DNA of 64,000 nt, taken from NCBI RefSeq assembly GCF_021390645.1, contig NZ_JAJEJT010000002.1, positions 62,001-126,000 of the forward strand. Reading direction: 5' to 3'. The translations under genes were made by a program, and so were the position numbers. How positions within the stretch are numbered: position 1 is the first letter of the stretch; each line of letters begins with the position of its first letter. Shown one piece after another: positions 52,649 to 61,790 of this stretch. The notes below the pieces were generated by a model. It made no database searches. It saw only the letters and a list, made by a program, of their open reading frames with translations, and was not told the origin of the DNA. Origin of the DNA: Paraburkholderia flagellata. Lineage in GTDB: Bacteria; Pseudomonadota; Gammaproteobacteria; Burkholderiales; Burkholderiaceae.

Positions 52649-52664
52649 CTGATATATCACATAC
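52649..52664. promoter_or_regulatory. GntR-frc motif, copy 2
   Basis: CTGATATATCACATAC, identical to 51285-51300, 112 bp before the frc start. It is followed by CGTATTGCT, similar to the flank of copy 1. Confidence 0.75.
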
Positions 52665-52776
52665 CGTATTGCTCAAGGACGCAGATGTCGCGCCGCGGCG
52701 CGAAACGCCTCTGCCCACGCAACCCCACCGATTTTTCGAAAACTCGCCCGGCCACGATTAGATAAGGAGACATGAC

Positions 52777-54024
52777 ATGGGCAAGGCATTGAACGGCGTG
52801 CGCATCCTCGATTTCACGCACGTGCAGTCGGGACCCACCTGCACGCAACTGCTCGCCTGGTTCGGCGCGGACGTGATCAAGGTAGAGCGCGTAGGCGCTG
52901 GCGACATCACGCGGGAACAGCTGCGCGACCTGCCGGATGCGGACAGCCTCTACTTCACGATGCTCAACGGCAACAAGCGCTCGCTCACGCTCGACACGAA
53001 GAACCCGCAAGGCAAGCGCGTGCTGGAGCGGCTCATTCGCGACTGCGACGTACTGGTCGAGAACTTCGCGCCGGGCGCGCTCGAGCGCATGGGCTTCAGC
53101 TGGGAACATATACAGACGCTGAACCCGCGCATGATCGTCGCCTCGGTGAAGGGCTTCGGCCCTGGGCCCTATGAGGACTGCAAGGTCTACGAGAACGTCG
53201 CGCAGTGCGTGGGCGGCGCGGCGTCGACCACCGGCTTCGACGACGGCCCGCCGGTCGTTTCCGGCGCGCAGATCGGCGACAGCGGTACGGGCCTGCATCT
53301 CGCGCTCGGTATCGTCACGGCGCTCTATCAGCGCACACACACGGGGCGCGGCCAAAAGGTGCTCGCGGCCATGCAGGACGGCGTGCTCAACCTCTGCCGC
53401 GTGAAGCTGCGCGACCAGCAGCGGCTCGAACGCACCGGCGTCATGAAGGAGTACCCGCAGTACCCCAACGACAGCTTCGGCGAAGCGGTGCCGCGCGCCG
53501 GCAATGCGTCGGGTGGCGGGCAGCCGGGCTGGATCCTCAAGTGCAAGGGGTGGGAGACCGATCCGAACGCCTATATCTACTTCATCGCGCAGGCACCCGT
53601 GTGGGACCGCATCTGCAAGCTGATTGGGCGCGAGGAGTGGATCGACGACCCGGACTACGCCACGCCGAACGCACGCCTGCCGCGCCTGAAGGCGATCTTC
53701 GACGAGATCGAGCACTGGACCATGAACCGCACGAAGTTCGACGCGATGGCCGTGCTCAACCGTTACGACATTCCATGCGGCCCGATTCTCTCGATGAAGG
53801 AGATCGCGAGCGACGAATCGCTGCGCGCGAGCGGCACGATCGTCGAGGTGGATCACCCTGTGCGTGGCAAGTACCTCACGGTGGGCAACCCGATCAAGCT
53901 CTCGGACAGCCCGACGGAGGTCACGCGTTCGCCGATGCTCGGTGAACACACCGACGAGGTGCTCGCCGAATTCGGCTACACGAAGGACGAGATCCACTCG
54001 CTGCGCGCCTCTGGCGCCGTTTGA
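52777..54024 (+). CDS. frc: Formyl-CoA:oxalate CoA-transferase
   Basis: A 415-residue class III CoA-transferase, very like the Oxalobacter enzyme. It moves CoA from formyl-CoA to oxalate, giving oxalyl-CoA. The catalytic Asp is D168 in [10 protein letters not shown], and the glycine loop GGGQPGW (about 246-252) matches the oxalate enzyme. Conserved [17 protein letters not shown] and [18 protein letters not shown] sequence ([12 protein letters not shown]) support the oxalate subgroup. AAGGAG precedes the ATG. Oxalyl-CoA decarboxylase is not in the window. Confidence 0.92.
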   Translation: MGKALNGVRILDFTHVQSGPTCTQLLAWFGADVIKVERVGAGDITREQLRDLPDADSLYFTMLNGNKRSLTLDTKNPQGKRVLERLIRDCDVLVENFAPGALERMGFSWEHIQTLNPRMIVASVKGFGPGPYEDCKVYENVAQCVGGAASTTGFDDGPPVVSGAQIGDSGTGLHLALGIVTALYQRTHTGRGQKVLAAMQDGVLNLCRVKLRDQQRLERTGVMKEYPQYPNDSFGEAVPRAGNASGGGQPGWILKCKGWETDPNAYIYFIAQAPVWDRICKLIGREEWIDDPDYATPNARLPRLKAIFDEIEHWTMNRTKFDAMAVLNRYDIPCGPILSMKEIASDESLRASGTIVEVDHPVRGKYLTVGNPIKLSDSPTEVTRSPMLGEHTDEVLAEFGYTKDEIHSLRASGAV

Positions 54025-54041
54025 AATCAGGGGAGCGAAAC

Positions 54042-54854
54042 ATGGAAACGTGGATGCGTTTGATGGCGAGCGACGGGAGCATTGTGTTCGGCCGCGTCGA
54101 GAACGGTTACCTGCACGAATACGAAGGGCTCGATCAGCCGGTGCCCACTGGCGCGGTGCTGTCGCTGCGCGCGCTCACGCCGCTTGCGCCTTGTGCGCCC
54201 GGCAAGGTGGTCGCGCTCTGGAACAATTTTCACGCGCTCGCCGCGAAGCTGGAAAAGCCGGTGCCTTCGCACCCGCTTTTCCTCATCAAGCCGGCGGCTT
54301 CGGTGATCGGCTCTTCGGAATTGATTCGGCGTCCTGCCCACTATGCGGGAAAAATCGTGTTCGAAGGCGAACTCGGCATCGTGATCGGCAAGCGCTGTCG
54401 CGATGTGAGCGTCGAGGAAGCCGAGTCGGCAATCTTCGGCTACACGATCGTCAACGACGTCACGGCTGCGGGCCTCATCACCGAGAATCCGCACTTCCCG
54501 CAATGGTGCAGAGCCAAAGGTTTCGATACGTTCTGTTGTCTGGGCCCGGCGATCGTTTCCGGGTTCGACTGGCAGCGCGCACGCGTCGTCACGAAACTCG
54601 ATGGTGTGGAGCGGCAGAATTATCCGCTCAACGACATGGTGTTTTCGCCGGCGCAGCAGGTGAGCCTCATTTCGCAGGACCTGACGCTCGAACCGGGCGA
54701 CGTGATCGCGTGCGGCACCTCACTCGGCGTAGGTTCGATCGTTGATGGCGCAACTGTCGAGGTCAGCATCGAAGGGATAGGTATGTTGAGCAATACGCTG
54801 GGCACCGCATGCGCGCAAAGCGAGTCGCTTGCTGCCGTAGAGGGCGCGGGCTGA
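54042..54854 (+). CDS. Fumarylacetoacetate hydrolase-family protein
   Basis: A 270-residue FAH-family enzyme. Metal ligands lie in FEGELGIVIGK (two Glu) and VNDVTAAGL (Asp), with the conserved KxxxxF-type site in GFDTFCCLGPAIV. The family includes hydrolases and decarboxylases of acyl-pyruvates and oxaloacetate. It is 17 bp after frc behind GGGGAGCG, so the two are in one operon. A role in oxalate-derived or C4 acid metabolism is plausible but not shown. Confidence 0.88.
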   Translation: METWMRLMASDGSIVFGRVENGYLHEYEGLDQPVPTGAVLSLRALTPLAPCAPGKVVALWNNFHALAAKLEKPVPSHPLFLIKPAASVIGSSELIRRPAHYAGKIVFEGELGIVIGKRCRDVSVEEAESAIFGYTIVNDVTAAGLITENPHFPQWCRAKGFDTFCCLGPAIVSGFDWQRARVVTKLDGVERQNYPLNDMVFSPAQQVSLISQDLTLEPGDVIACGTSLGVGSIVDGATVEVSIEGIGMLSNTLGTACAQSESLAAVEGAG

Positions 54855-54916
54855 TGCTGTGAACTGAAGGCGTAAAACCAAAGACGCGCGGCAGACATGC
54901 CGCGCGAGGAGGAGAG

Positions 54917-55891
54917 ATGCCGGACCAACTGGCTGGCGACCTGGTGTGGCTGGGCGCTGGCGCGCTGTTCGCATGGCTCGGCTGTGCATTTGCACAATTG
55001 GCGGCGCTCGCGCCGGTGCGCGCGTGGCCTTCGTCGCGTTCTTGCGCTGCGCCGCGCTGCGCAAAGCGTGCTGGTGCATCGCACAAGCATCGGCTCGCCT
55101 TCGCTATTTCGTTCGCATTGCTACTGACCGTGCCGCCTGGCCTGATCGCTGCGGGCTGGATGCATTCGATGGATGCGACGGTCGCTGTCGAAGCGGGTGT
55201 GCTGGGCGGTTTGTGCCTCGCGGGCCGGCGCGACCTCACGCGGCGCGCCCGGACGGCGGCGCTGCTGGGGGGTGTGTCGGGCGCGAGTGTCTTGATCGGC
55301 GCTTTCGTTGCCTGCGTGTTGCAGCTTGAACGTAGTTCGATCGAACGCGTGGCGCTGTTCGTCGCGGTGGCGACCGGCGCATTGCTGATCGGCGGCGCGC
55401 TGAGTTTGTTCAGCCGTGGCGCGCGAGCGAGCGGCGCGGCGCGCAGGCGCGTGCCGTTCGGCCGCGGCGACCGCGTCATGCATGTCATCGCGCTGTTGCT
55501 TGCCGTGGCGCTCGGCTATGGGTTCCTGAGCGAGCGTGCTCGCCCCGAATTCGAAATCTCCATACTGGTCGCGGCGAGCGTGCTGTGTGCGGCGCTGGGC
55601 GCGCGGCTTACGAGCGGCGCGCGGCGACCGCGGCTCGCGCGTACGGGCGCTGTCGAGGCGTTACCGGCACGTGATCCCTTTAGCGCGACATTCAACGCGA
55701 GCTTCGCGGGTGTGCCGGACGAACTGCTGGTCGCGGCCTGCGGCAGTGGAGCGTTCGAACCCGCGTGGCTGGCCGCGAACGACACACCGCATGGCGGCCC
55801 AGGGCGCGCGGTTCATCACGCGTCGCAGGACTTGCCACGGCGGCGGCGCAGCCGGAGCGGCGCGTTGCGTCAGCGGCAAGGGCCGCACTGA
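54917..55891 (+). CDS. Polytopic membrane protein, possible transhydrogenase-beta relative
   Basis: A 324-residue protein with about eight hydrophobic helices and a loosely folded, Arg-rich tail from about 290. The order of helices (GGVSGASVLIGAFVA, then LFVAVATGALLIGGALSLF, then IALLLAVALGYGFL) faintly recalls the membrane half of PntB. The NADP-binding domain III is missing. A strong GAGGAGGAGAG precedes the ATG, so it is expressed. It follows the FAH gene by 62 bp. The resemblance is weak and needs a profile search. Confidence 0.55.
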   Translation: MPDQLAGDLVWLGAGALFAWLGCAFAQLAALAPVRAWPSSRSCAAPRCAKRAGASHKHRLAFAISFALLLTVPPGLIAAGWMHSMDATVAVEAGVLGGLCLAGRRDLTRRARTAALLGGVSGASVLIGAFVACVLQLERSSIERVALFVAVATGALLIGGALSLFSRGARASGAARRRVPFGRGDRVMHVIALLLAVALGYGFLSERARPEFEISILVAASVLCAALGARLTSGARRPRLARTGAVEALPARDPFSATFNASFAGVPDELLVAACGSGAFEPAWLAANDTPHGGPGRAVHHASQDLPRRRRSRSGALRQRQGPH

Positions 55892-55983
55892 GGCCATCTG
55901 CGGGACCAGGGGACACCACAGAACGCGCAACACGACGCGAATGATTAGTCATGCATGATAGTTTGCGGCCCAGCCATAAAACC

Positions 55984-56928
55984 TTACTTATGCAAACTCG
56001 CTTCTGACACTTTCGTAATGTTCTCGATGAGCGCTGCCCCTTCCTCCATGAGGAAGCGCTTGAAAGCGAGCGCGACGGGCGGCAGGCGCTTGTTTTTCCG
56101 GTGCACGACGTACCAGTTGAGCATGACCGGGAAGCCTTCGACGTCGAGCACCGTGAGGTGGCCGACCTGCAATTCGAGGCTGATGGTGTGCGCCGAGAGA
56201 AACGCGATGCCCATGCCCGCGATCACGGCCTGCTTGATCGTCTCGGTGCTCTGAATCTCCATGGCGATCTTGAGGTTCGTGATCTTCCCGGCGAAACCCT
56301 CCTCCATTGAGTTCCAGGTGTCCGAGCCGCGCTCGCGCACGATGAACGCCTCGTTGGCAAGCGTGCTGAGCTTGATGGCGCGCTTGTGCGCGAGCGGATG
56401 CGTGGGCGCCGCGACGATCACGTACGGGTGCGGCGCAAACGGCTCGTTGATGGCGTCGGTCGCGTGCGGCGGACGCACCATCACGGCGAGATCGGTCTGG
56501 TTGGTGGCGAGCTGCTGGAGCAACTGCTCGCGGTTGTGCACGGAGAGATTGAGCGCGACGCCCTTGTAGCGGCGCGTGAATTCGGCCAGCAGACGCGGAA
56601 AGAAGTAATCGCCCGCGCTAATGACGGCCACGTTGAGCTTGCCGCCCGAGACGCCCTTTAGCTGGCTCATCGCCTCGTCGACTTCGTGGAACTGCTGCAT
56701 GATCGCGCGGCTGTAGTGAAGCATCTCCGTGCCCGCGGGCGTGAGATAGATCTTCTTGCCGAGCTGCTCGAAGAGCGGCAGGCCCGCGTGATCTTCGAGC
56801 TGCCGAACCTGCGTGGAAACGGCCGGCTGGGTGAGATGCAGTTCCTCCGCAGCACGCGAAAAACTGAGGTGGCGCGCCACGGTCTCGAAGACCTTGAGCT
56901 GGCGCAGCGTGGCGTTTCGCATCGTCAT
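55984..56928 (-). CDS. LysR-family regulator (CbbR-like), divergent from OFA copy 2
   Basis: A 314-residue LysR protein. The HTH (about 6-64) reads LRQLKVFETVARHLSFSRAAEELHLTQPAVSTQVRQLE in short parts. The effector domain has GGKLNVAVISAGDYFFPRLLAEF and NEAFIVRERGSDTW, typical of the CbbR/CysB-like group. It is divergent from the OFA transporter with a 372 bp gap, so it probably controls that gene. Start at 56928 (MTM) or 56922. Confidence 0.9.
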   Translation of the reverse strand: MTMRNATLRQLKVFETVARHLSFSRAAEELHLTQPAVSTQVRQLEDHAGLPLFEQLGKKIYLTPAGTEMLHYSRAIMQQFHEVDEAMSQLKGVSGGKLNVAVISAGDYFFPRLLAEFTRRYKGVALNLSVHNREQLLQQLATNQTDLAVMVRPPHATDAINEPFAPHPYVIVAAPTHPLAHKRAIKLSTLANEAFIVRERGSDTWNSMEEGFAGKITNLKIAMEIQSTETIKQAVIAGMGIAFLSAHTISLELQVGHLTVLDVEGFPVMLNWYVVHRKNKRLPPVALAFKRFLMEEGAALIENITKVSEASLHK

Positions 56929-57300
56929 GGCTGAACCATAAGGGATACTGAATCAACATAATAACAAACTTTAATTGTGAGTAATTCAGCAATCACCCTA
57001 GCATAAGTTGAAAGGCGTCCGAATGCCGCGCGGCATGCCCGAAGCTATGTTCGGGTTAACGCTCGGAAATGTGATTTCATAAGGGACAACGCGTAGAAAA
57101 TCCCTTGTTTCGCGATATTTTCGAGGCCATGCCGCAATGCCAGGGTGAATGAGGATTGACGAATTTCCATTCGAATTTCTGATTCATCCGGTGAATAAAA
57201 AACGCAACGGAACGAAGTAAAAAATTAAAACCATAAGCAAAGATTTATGCAGACCCGTAATCATGCAGGCTGCAATGAATAGATAGCGGAGACAAGCGAT
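56929..57300. other. Divergent gap between LysR and OFA copy 2
   Basis: AT-rich, 372 bp. It should hold the promoters of both genes. I see no copy of the GntR-frc motif here. No terminator or clear palindrome longer than 10 bp. Confidence 0.4.
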
Positions 57301-58656
57301 ATGAATGCAATCGGTCAGAGGAGCGAGAGCGGTCCGTTCTGGACGAACCGCTGGTTTCAACTGGTGGTGGGCATGCTATGCATGGCGCTCGTTGCCAACC
57401 TGCAATACGCATGGACGTTGTTCGTCGCGCCGATGAATTCGCGCCATCACTGGGGCCAGGCGGAGATTCAACTGGCGTTCTCGATTTTCATTTTGACCGA
57501 GACCTGGCTCGTGCCGGTGGAAGGCTGGCTGGTCGACAAGTTCGGCCCGCGTCCGGTCGTGGCGGGTGGTGCGGTTTGCGCAGGCCTCGCCTGGGTGATC
57601 AACTCCTACGTCACGACGCTGCCGATGCTCTACGTTTCGGCCGTGATCGCGGGCATCGGCGCGGGCGGCGTGTACGGAACCTGCGTAGGCAACGCGCTCA
57701 AGTGGTTCCCGGACCGCCGCGGCCTCGCCGCGGGCCTCACGGCCGCGGGCTTCGGCGCCGGCGCCGCCGTGACGGTGATTCCCATTGCGAACATGATCAC
57801 GCGCTCAGGCTACGAGCACACGTTCTTCTTTTTCGGCGTGCTCCAGGGCGTATCGATTCTGGTGCTTTCGTTCCTGCTCGTGAAGCCCGTGACGCGCCCC
57901 ATCACCGCGGCTGGCCGCCGTCTCGTCTCGCGCGTCGACTACACGCCGGGGCAGATGGTCAAGCAGCCGGTGTTCTGGGTGATCTACATCTGCTTCGTCG
58001 CGGTGGCCGCTGGCGGCTTGATGGCAACGGCGCAGATCGGACCGATCGCCAAGGACTGGGGCCTCGCCCGCATTCCGATGACGGTGTTCGGTATGACGCT
58101 GCCGCTGCTCACGCTCACGCTCTCGATCGACAACATCTGCAACGGCTTTACGCGTCCGCTGTGCGGCTTCATCTCCGACAAGATCGGCCGTGAGAACGCG
58201 ATGTTCCTGATCTTCGCCGGCGAAGGGCTCGCGCTGCTCGGCATGATGCAGTTCGGCACGAACCCGTATGCGTTCATGATTTTCGCCGCGCTGATCTTCC
58301 TGTTCTGGGGCGAGATCTTCTCGATCTTCCCGGCCATCTGCGCGGACACCTTCGGCAGCAAGTACGCCGCGTCCAATGCCGGCACGCTGTACACCGCCAA
58401 GGGCACCGCCGCGCTGCTCGTGCCGGTTGCCTCGGTACTGTCTGCTACGGGCGGCTGGAGCGCCGTGTTCATCGCGGCTGCGGTCATCACGATCGCGGCG
58501 GCCGTGAGCGCCAAGTTCATCCTCGCGCCGATGCGCAAGCGCCTGATCGAGCAGAGCAGCGAAGCGAGCAATGAGGCGAGCAACGAGCCCAACGTCACGC
58601 TGGCCACGAATACGGGCGCAGGATTGCCGCACTGGTCCAACCAGAGCGGCGAATGA
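57301..58656 (+). CDS. OFA-family MFS transporter (oxalate/formate antiporter-like), copy 2
   Basis: A 451-residue transporter with twelve helices. The start motifs LQYAWTLFVAPMNSRHHW, ETWLVPVEGWLVDKFGPR and GVYGTCVGNALKWFPDRRGLAAG match copy 1 at 42428 nearly block by block, so the two are recent paralogs. The likely substrate is oxalate, with formate exported, feeding frc. The C-terminus is Asn/Glu-rich and not conserved. It is followed 16 bp later by a LysR gene. Confidence 0.9.
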   Translation: MNAIGQRSESGPFWTNRWFQLVVGMLCMALVANLQYAWTLFVAPMNSRHHWGQAEIQLAFSIFILTETWLVPVEGWLVDKFGPRPVVAGGAVCAGLAWVINSYVTTLPMLYVSAVIAGIGAGGVYGTCVGNALKWFPDRRGLAAGLTAAGFGAGAAVTVIPIANMITRSGYEHTFFFFGVLQGVSILVLSFLLVKPVTRPITAAGRRLVSRVDYTPGQMVKQPVFWVIYICFVAVAAGGLMATAQIGPIAKDWGLARIPMTVFGMTLPLLTLTLSIDNICNGFTRPLCGFISDKIGRENAMFLIFAGEGLALLGMMQFGTNPYAFMIFAALIFLFWGEIFSIFPAICADTFGSKYAASNAGTLYTAKGTAALLVPVASVLSATGGWSAVFIAAAVITIAAAVSAKFILAPMRKRLIEQSSEASNEASNEPNVTLATNTGAGLPHWSNQSGE

Positions 58657-58672
58657 GGCGCGCGGGCCCGCC

Positions 58673-59800
58673 ATGTCGATGAACGTATCGCTCCAGCAAC
58701 TCAAGGTGTTCGTCGCGGTGGCGCGGGCGCGCAGCTTCACGCGCGCCGCGCGCGAGTTCGGGCTCACGCAGTCGGCGGTGAGCCGCTGCGTGCGCGAACT
58801 GGAAGAGGCGGTCGAGCTCAAGCTCTTCGACCGCACCACGCGCCAGGTCGAGCTCACGCTCGCGGGCAGCGGCTTCGAGCGGCGCATCGGCCGCCTGCTC
58901 GACGAGATCGAGATGGCGCTCAACGAGGGTCGCGACGCCAACCAGGCGCATAGCGGCGTGGTGCTCGTGGCGAGCAACCCGGTGCTCTCGTCGACCTGGG
59001 TGCCCGCCGCGCTCGCGCGCTGCGCAGCGGCTTTTCCTTCGCTCACGCTGCAATTGCAGGACTTGCCGCAGGCGGCCGTGTTGCAGGCGGTCGAGCAGGG
59101 CGAGGCCGATTTCGGCGTGATCGCCGAAAGCGTGCCGTTTGCGAGCGGCAATCTCGACGTGCAGCCGCTTTCCGCCACGCCGCTATGCGCGCTTTTGCCC
59201 GCGCACCATCCGCTTGCGCTACAGGGGGCGCTGCGATGGGACGATCTCGCGCGCGAGCCGCTCGTCACGCTCAATCGCGACGCGGGTTGCCGCGGCGCGG
59301 TGATGCGCGCGCTGGACGGTCTGCGGCCCGAGGGGAGGCCGCTGCAGGAGTTCGCGCACGTGGCGGGCGTCGCGCGCATGGCGCAGCTCGGCATGGGCAT
59401 TGGCGTGCTGCCGGTGTGCGCGGACGGCGCACGCGCAGGCCATGCGCATCGCTCGGGGGAAGTTGCGCACGCAACGTCTCACTGGCCCGCGCCCGCGGGG
59501 CCGCTCGTTACGCGCTTGCTGCATCCCGTCGTCAACGTGACGACGATGCTCGTGCGCCGCCGCCATCGTTCGCTGCGGCCTTGCGCTCAGGCGGCGTGGT
59601 CGCAGTTTATGGCCGATGGCTCCGCGCCAGATGGCTCGGACCCGGAGGCTTCATCGCAGGGCAACGAAGCGCTGCCGGAAACATCCATCGACGGCTCGCC
59701 GATGCGTGGCTCGAACGGCGCGCCGGTGCGCGTCGCGTTGCGCGCCGCCGATGCGCCGCCGCCACTTCAGGTGACCCGCACGCACGCACGCATCGAATAG
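58673..59800 (+). CDS. LysR-family regulator with long C-terminal tail
   Basis: A 375-residue LysR protein, about 70 residues longer than usual. The HTH (about 3-63) is LQQLKVFVAVARARSFTRAAREFGLTQSAVSRCVRELEE read in parts. The effector domain runs to about 310, and an insert (about 262-285) and a Ser/Pro/Ala-rich tail (about 320-375) are unusual. It sits 16 bp after OFA copy 2, and probably in the same transcript. Confidence 0.85.
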   Translation: MSMNVSLQQLKVFVAVARARSFTRAAREFGLTQSAVSRCVRELEEAVELKLFDRTTRQVELTLAGSGFERRIGRLLDEIEMALNEGRDANQAHSGVVLVASNPVLSSTWVPAALARCAAAFPSLTLQLQDLPQAAVLQAVEQGEADFGVIAESVPFASGNLDVQPLSATPLCALLPAHHPLALQGALRWDDLAREPLVTLNRDAGCRGAVMRALDGLRPEGRPLQEFAHVAGVARMAQLGMGIGVLPVCADGARAGHAHRSGEVAHATSHWPAPAGPLVTRLLHPVVNVTTMLVRRRHRSLRPCAQAAWSQFMADGSAPDGSDPEASSQGNEALPETSIDGSPMRGSNGAPVRVALRAADAPPPLQVTRTHARIE

Positions 59801-59825
59801 CGTGCGTTTCCTTGTTCAGCAAAGC

Positions 59826-59854
59826 AAAACGGATCGCTCGATGCGATCCGTTTT
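59826..59854. terminator. Bidirectional terminator
   Basis: Perfect stem AAAACGGATCGC/GCGATCCGTTTT (59826-59837 and 59843-59854) between convergent LysR and PanE-family genes. Confidence 0.8.
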
Positions 59855-59916
59855 GTCTTTCCAGCCCCCGTATCACCGCAAAAAAGGCGACGCACACGCC
59901 GCCCCTTCGCCGTCAC

Positions 59917-60894
59917 TTAAGCCGGTTGCATCGCCATCCGCTCGCGCTGCTTGACCAACGCGAGCACCGTGTCGATGACCGGTGTCGGCTCGCCAACCAG
60001 CTTGCCCATTTCCTGCACGACGGTGATCAGCGGATCGATCTCCATCGGCCGGCCGGTTTCGAGGTCGACGAGCATCGAGGTCTTGTGCGCGCCCACCGCG
60101 CCCGCGCCGTCGATACGCCGCTCCACGTCCACGCGGAAGTTCACACCGAACTGCTCGGCAATGCGCTTGCCTTCGAGCATCATCGTGCGCGCGACGGCGC
60201 GCGTGGCCGGGTCGCTGGTGATGACGTCGAGCGTGGCATGCGTGAGTGCGCTGATCGGGTTGAAGCAGAGATTGCCCCACAGCTTGAGCCAGATTTCGTC
60301 GCGGATGTTTTCGCGGATCGGCGCATCGAACCCGGCGGCCTGCATGGCTTCGTGCAGTTGGACGATGCGCGGCGTGCGCTCGCCCGAAGGCTCGCCAATC
60401 GGAAACTTCTTGCCGTACACATGGCGGATCACGCCGGGCGCGTCGATTTCCGCGGCTGGATAGAGTACGCAGCCAATCGCGCGCTCGGGCGTGAGACGGT
60501 TCCATTGCGAGCCATCGGGGTCGATGCTTTCGAGCCGCGTGCCCGCGAACTTGCCGCCATGCTGGTAGAAGTACCAGTAGGGAATGCCATTGGTGCCCGT
60601 GACGATGGCCGTGTGCTTGCCGAGGAGCGGCTGCATCGCGTCGATCACGCCCGCCACCGAATGCGCCTTGAGCGTAACGATGACGACGTCCTGCACACCC
60701 AGTTCGCGCGGATCGGACGTGCATCGCACCTTCGCCACGTACTCCTCACCATCCATCAGCAGGCGCGCGCCGTTCTCGCGCATGGCGGCCAGATGCGGGC
60801 CGCGAGCAACGAAGCTCACGTCGGCGCCTGCGCGTGCGAGTTGCACGCCCATCATGCCTCCGATGGCGCCCGCCCCAAAGATGCAGATCTTCAT
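59917..60894 (-). CDS. Ketopantoate reductase-family oxidoreductase (PanE/ApbA)
   Basis: A 325-residue NADP-dependent reductase. The N-terminal Rossmann motif GAGAIGGMMG is at about 7-16, and the C-terminal domain has KLWGNLCFNPISALTHAT with the conserved Lys and Asn. Canonical PanE makes pantoate; this longer form is often a catabolic 2-hydroxyacid dehydrogenase. Its place beside the oxalate cluster suggests a 2-oxo or 2-hydroxy acid, but the role is not proven. Confidence 0.88.
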   Translation of the reverse strand: MKICIFGAGAIGGMMGVQLARAGADVSFVARGPHLAAMRENGARLLMDGEEYVAKVRCTSDPRELGVQDVVIVTLKAHSVAGVIDAMQPLLGKHTAIVTGTNGIPYWYFYQHGGKFAGTRLESIDPDGSQWNRLTPERAIGCVLYPAAEIDAPGVIRHVYGKKFPIGEPSGERTPRIVQLHEAMQAAGFDAPIRENIRDEIWLKLWGNLCFNPISALTHATLDVITSDPATRAVARTMMLEGKRIAEQFGVNFRVDVERRIDGAGAVGAHKTSMLVDLETGRPMEIDPLITVVQEMGKLVGEPTPVIDTVLALVKQRERMAMQPA

Positions 60895-61086
60895 GTTGAA
60901 ACCCCAATGACGTTGAAAACCGCTTGTCCGCAGGTATTTTCGCGAGCGTTGGGGAAAAGCTACCCGCTCGCCGCGACCCCGGACGATGGTTTGAGCATAG
61001 GGGGTGCTGTCGATTAACGACAGTTAAAGTTTCTCTCGAAAATCATCAAGAGAAGCTTATGGACGAAGAGGCGTGGAACGAGGCCT

Positions 61087-61707
61087 TCAGGCGCGCCGCA
61101 CGAGCAGGAAACTCACGCCAATCAGGCCGAGAAAAGCGCCGCAGGTGCGATTGAACCAGCGGCGCACGGTGGTGCGCGTGAGCCAGCGGCCGAGGTACAT
61201 CCCGGCAAGTGAATAGAGTGCGATCGCCACGCATTCGAGCACGAGAAAGCTCGCGCCGAGCACACCGAACTGCGGTGCGATGGGCTTCGCGACATCGACG
61301 AATTGCGGCAGGAAGGCCGTGAAAACGAGAATCGCTTTGGGGTTGCCCGCCGCCACGAGGCACTCGCGCCACGCGAGGCGAGCGAGCGAGGCGTCGCTAT
61401 CCATGCTCTCGCCGATGGGGTTGGCGTCGCTGCGCCAGAGTTGCACGGCGAGCCACACGAGGTAAGCGGCGCCCGCCAGCTTGATGACGAAGAAGACCGC
61501 CTCGGAAGCGCGCAGCACGACGGCAAGACCCGTGGCCGCGAGCGCGATCATCGCCGCGAACGAAACGAGCCGCCCTGCGCCGCCAAGGAACGCGCGCAGG
61601 AAACCGTGCCGCGCTGCCACGTTGATGGAGAGGAGATTGTTCGGCCCCGGCGCCATGTTCAGCGCGAAACAGGCGGGCAGAAAGAAGAGCCAGGCGGTAA
61701 GGGACAT
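61087..61707 (-). CDS. LysE/RhtB-family exporter
   Basis: A 206-residue inner-membrane exporter with six helices. The start NMAPGPNNLLSINVAARHGF and the mid part VAAGNPKAILVFTAFLPQFVDV are family marks. It exports an amino acid or related compound. The ATG at 61707 directly begins helix 1. It lies downstream of the gltS gene on the same strand, 83 bp away, so an amino-acid import/export pair is possible. Confidence 0.9.
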   Translation of the reverse strand: MSLTAWLFFLPACFALNMAPGPNNLLSINVAARHGFLRAFLGGAGRLVSFAAMIALAATGLAVVLRASEAVFFVIKLAGAAYLVWLAVQLWRSDANPIGESMDSDASLARLAWRECLVAAGNPKAILVFTAFLPQFVDVAKPIAPQFGVLGASFLVLECVAIALYSLAGMYLGRWLTRTTVRRWFNRTCGAFLGLIGVSFLLVRRA

Positions 61708-61790
61708 GATGACGCTCGGAGGTGGGCGCCGTGCGCGGCGCACCGTGAATCGCGCCATTGTAGCGCGGCTGGCGTGCCGCGCCTTGCCGC

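Noticed and set aside
61060..61154. Plus-strand ORF starting MDEEAWNEAFRRAARAG
   Set aside because: It soon runs antisense into the LysE gene, becomes Arg-rich and shows no recognisable domain.
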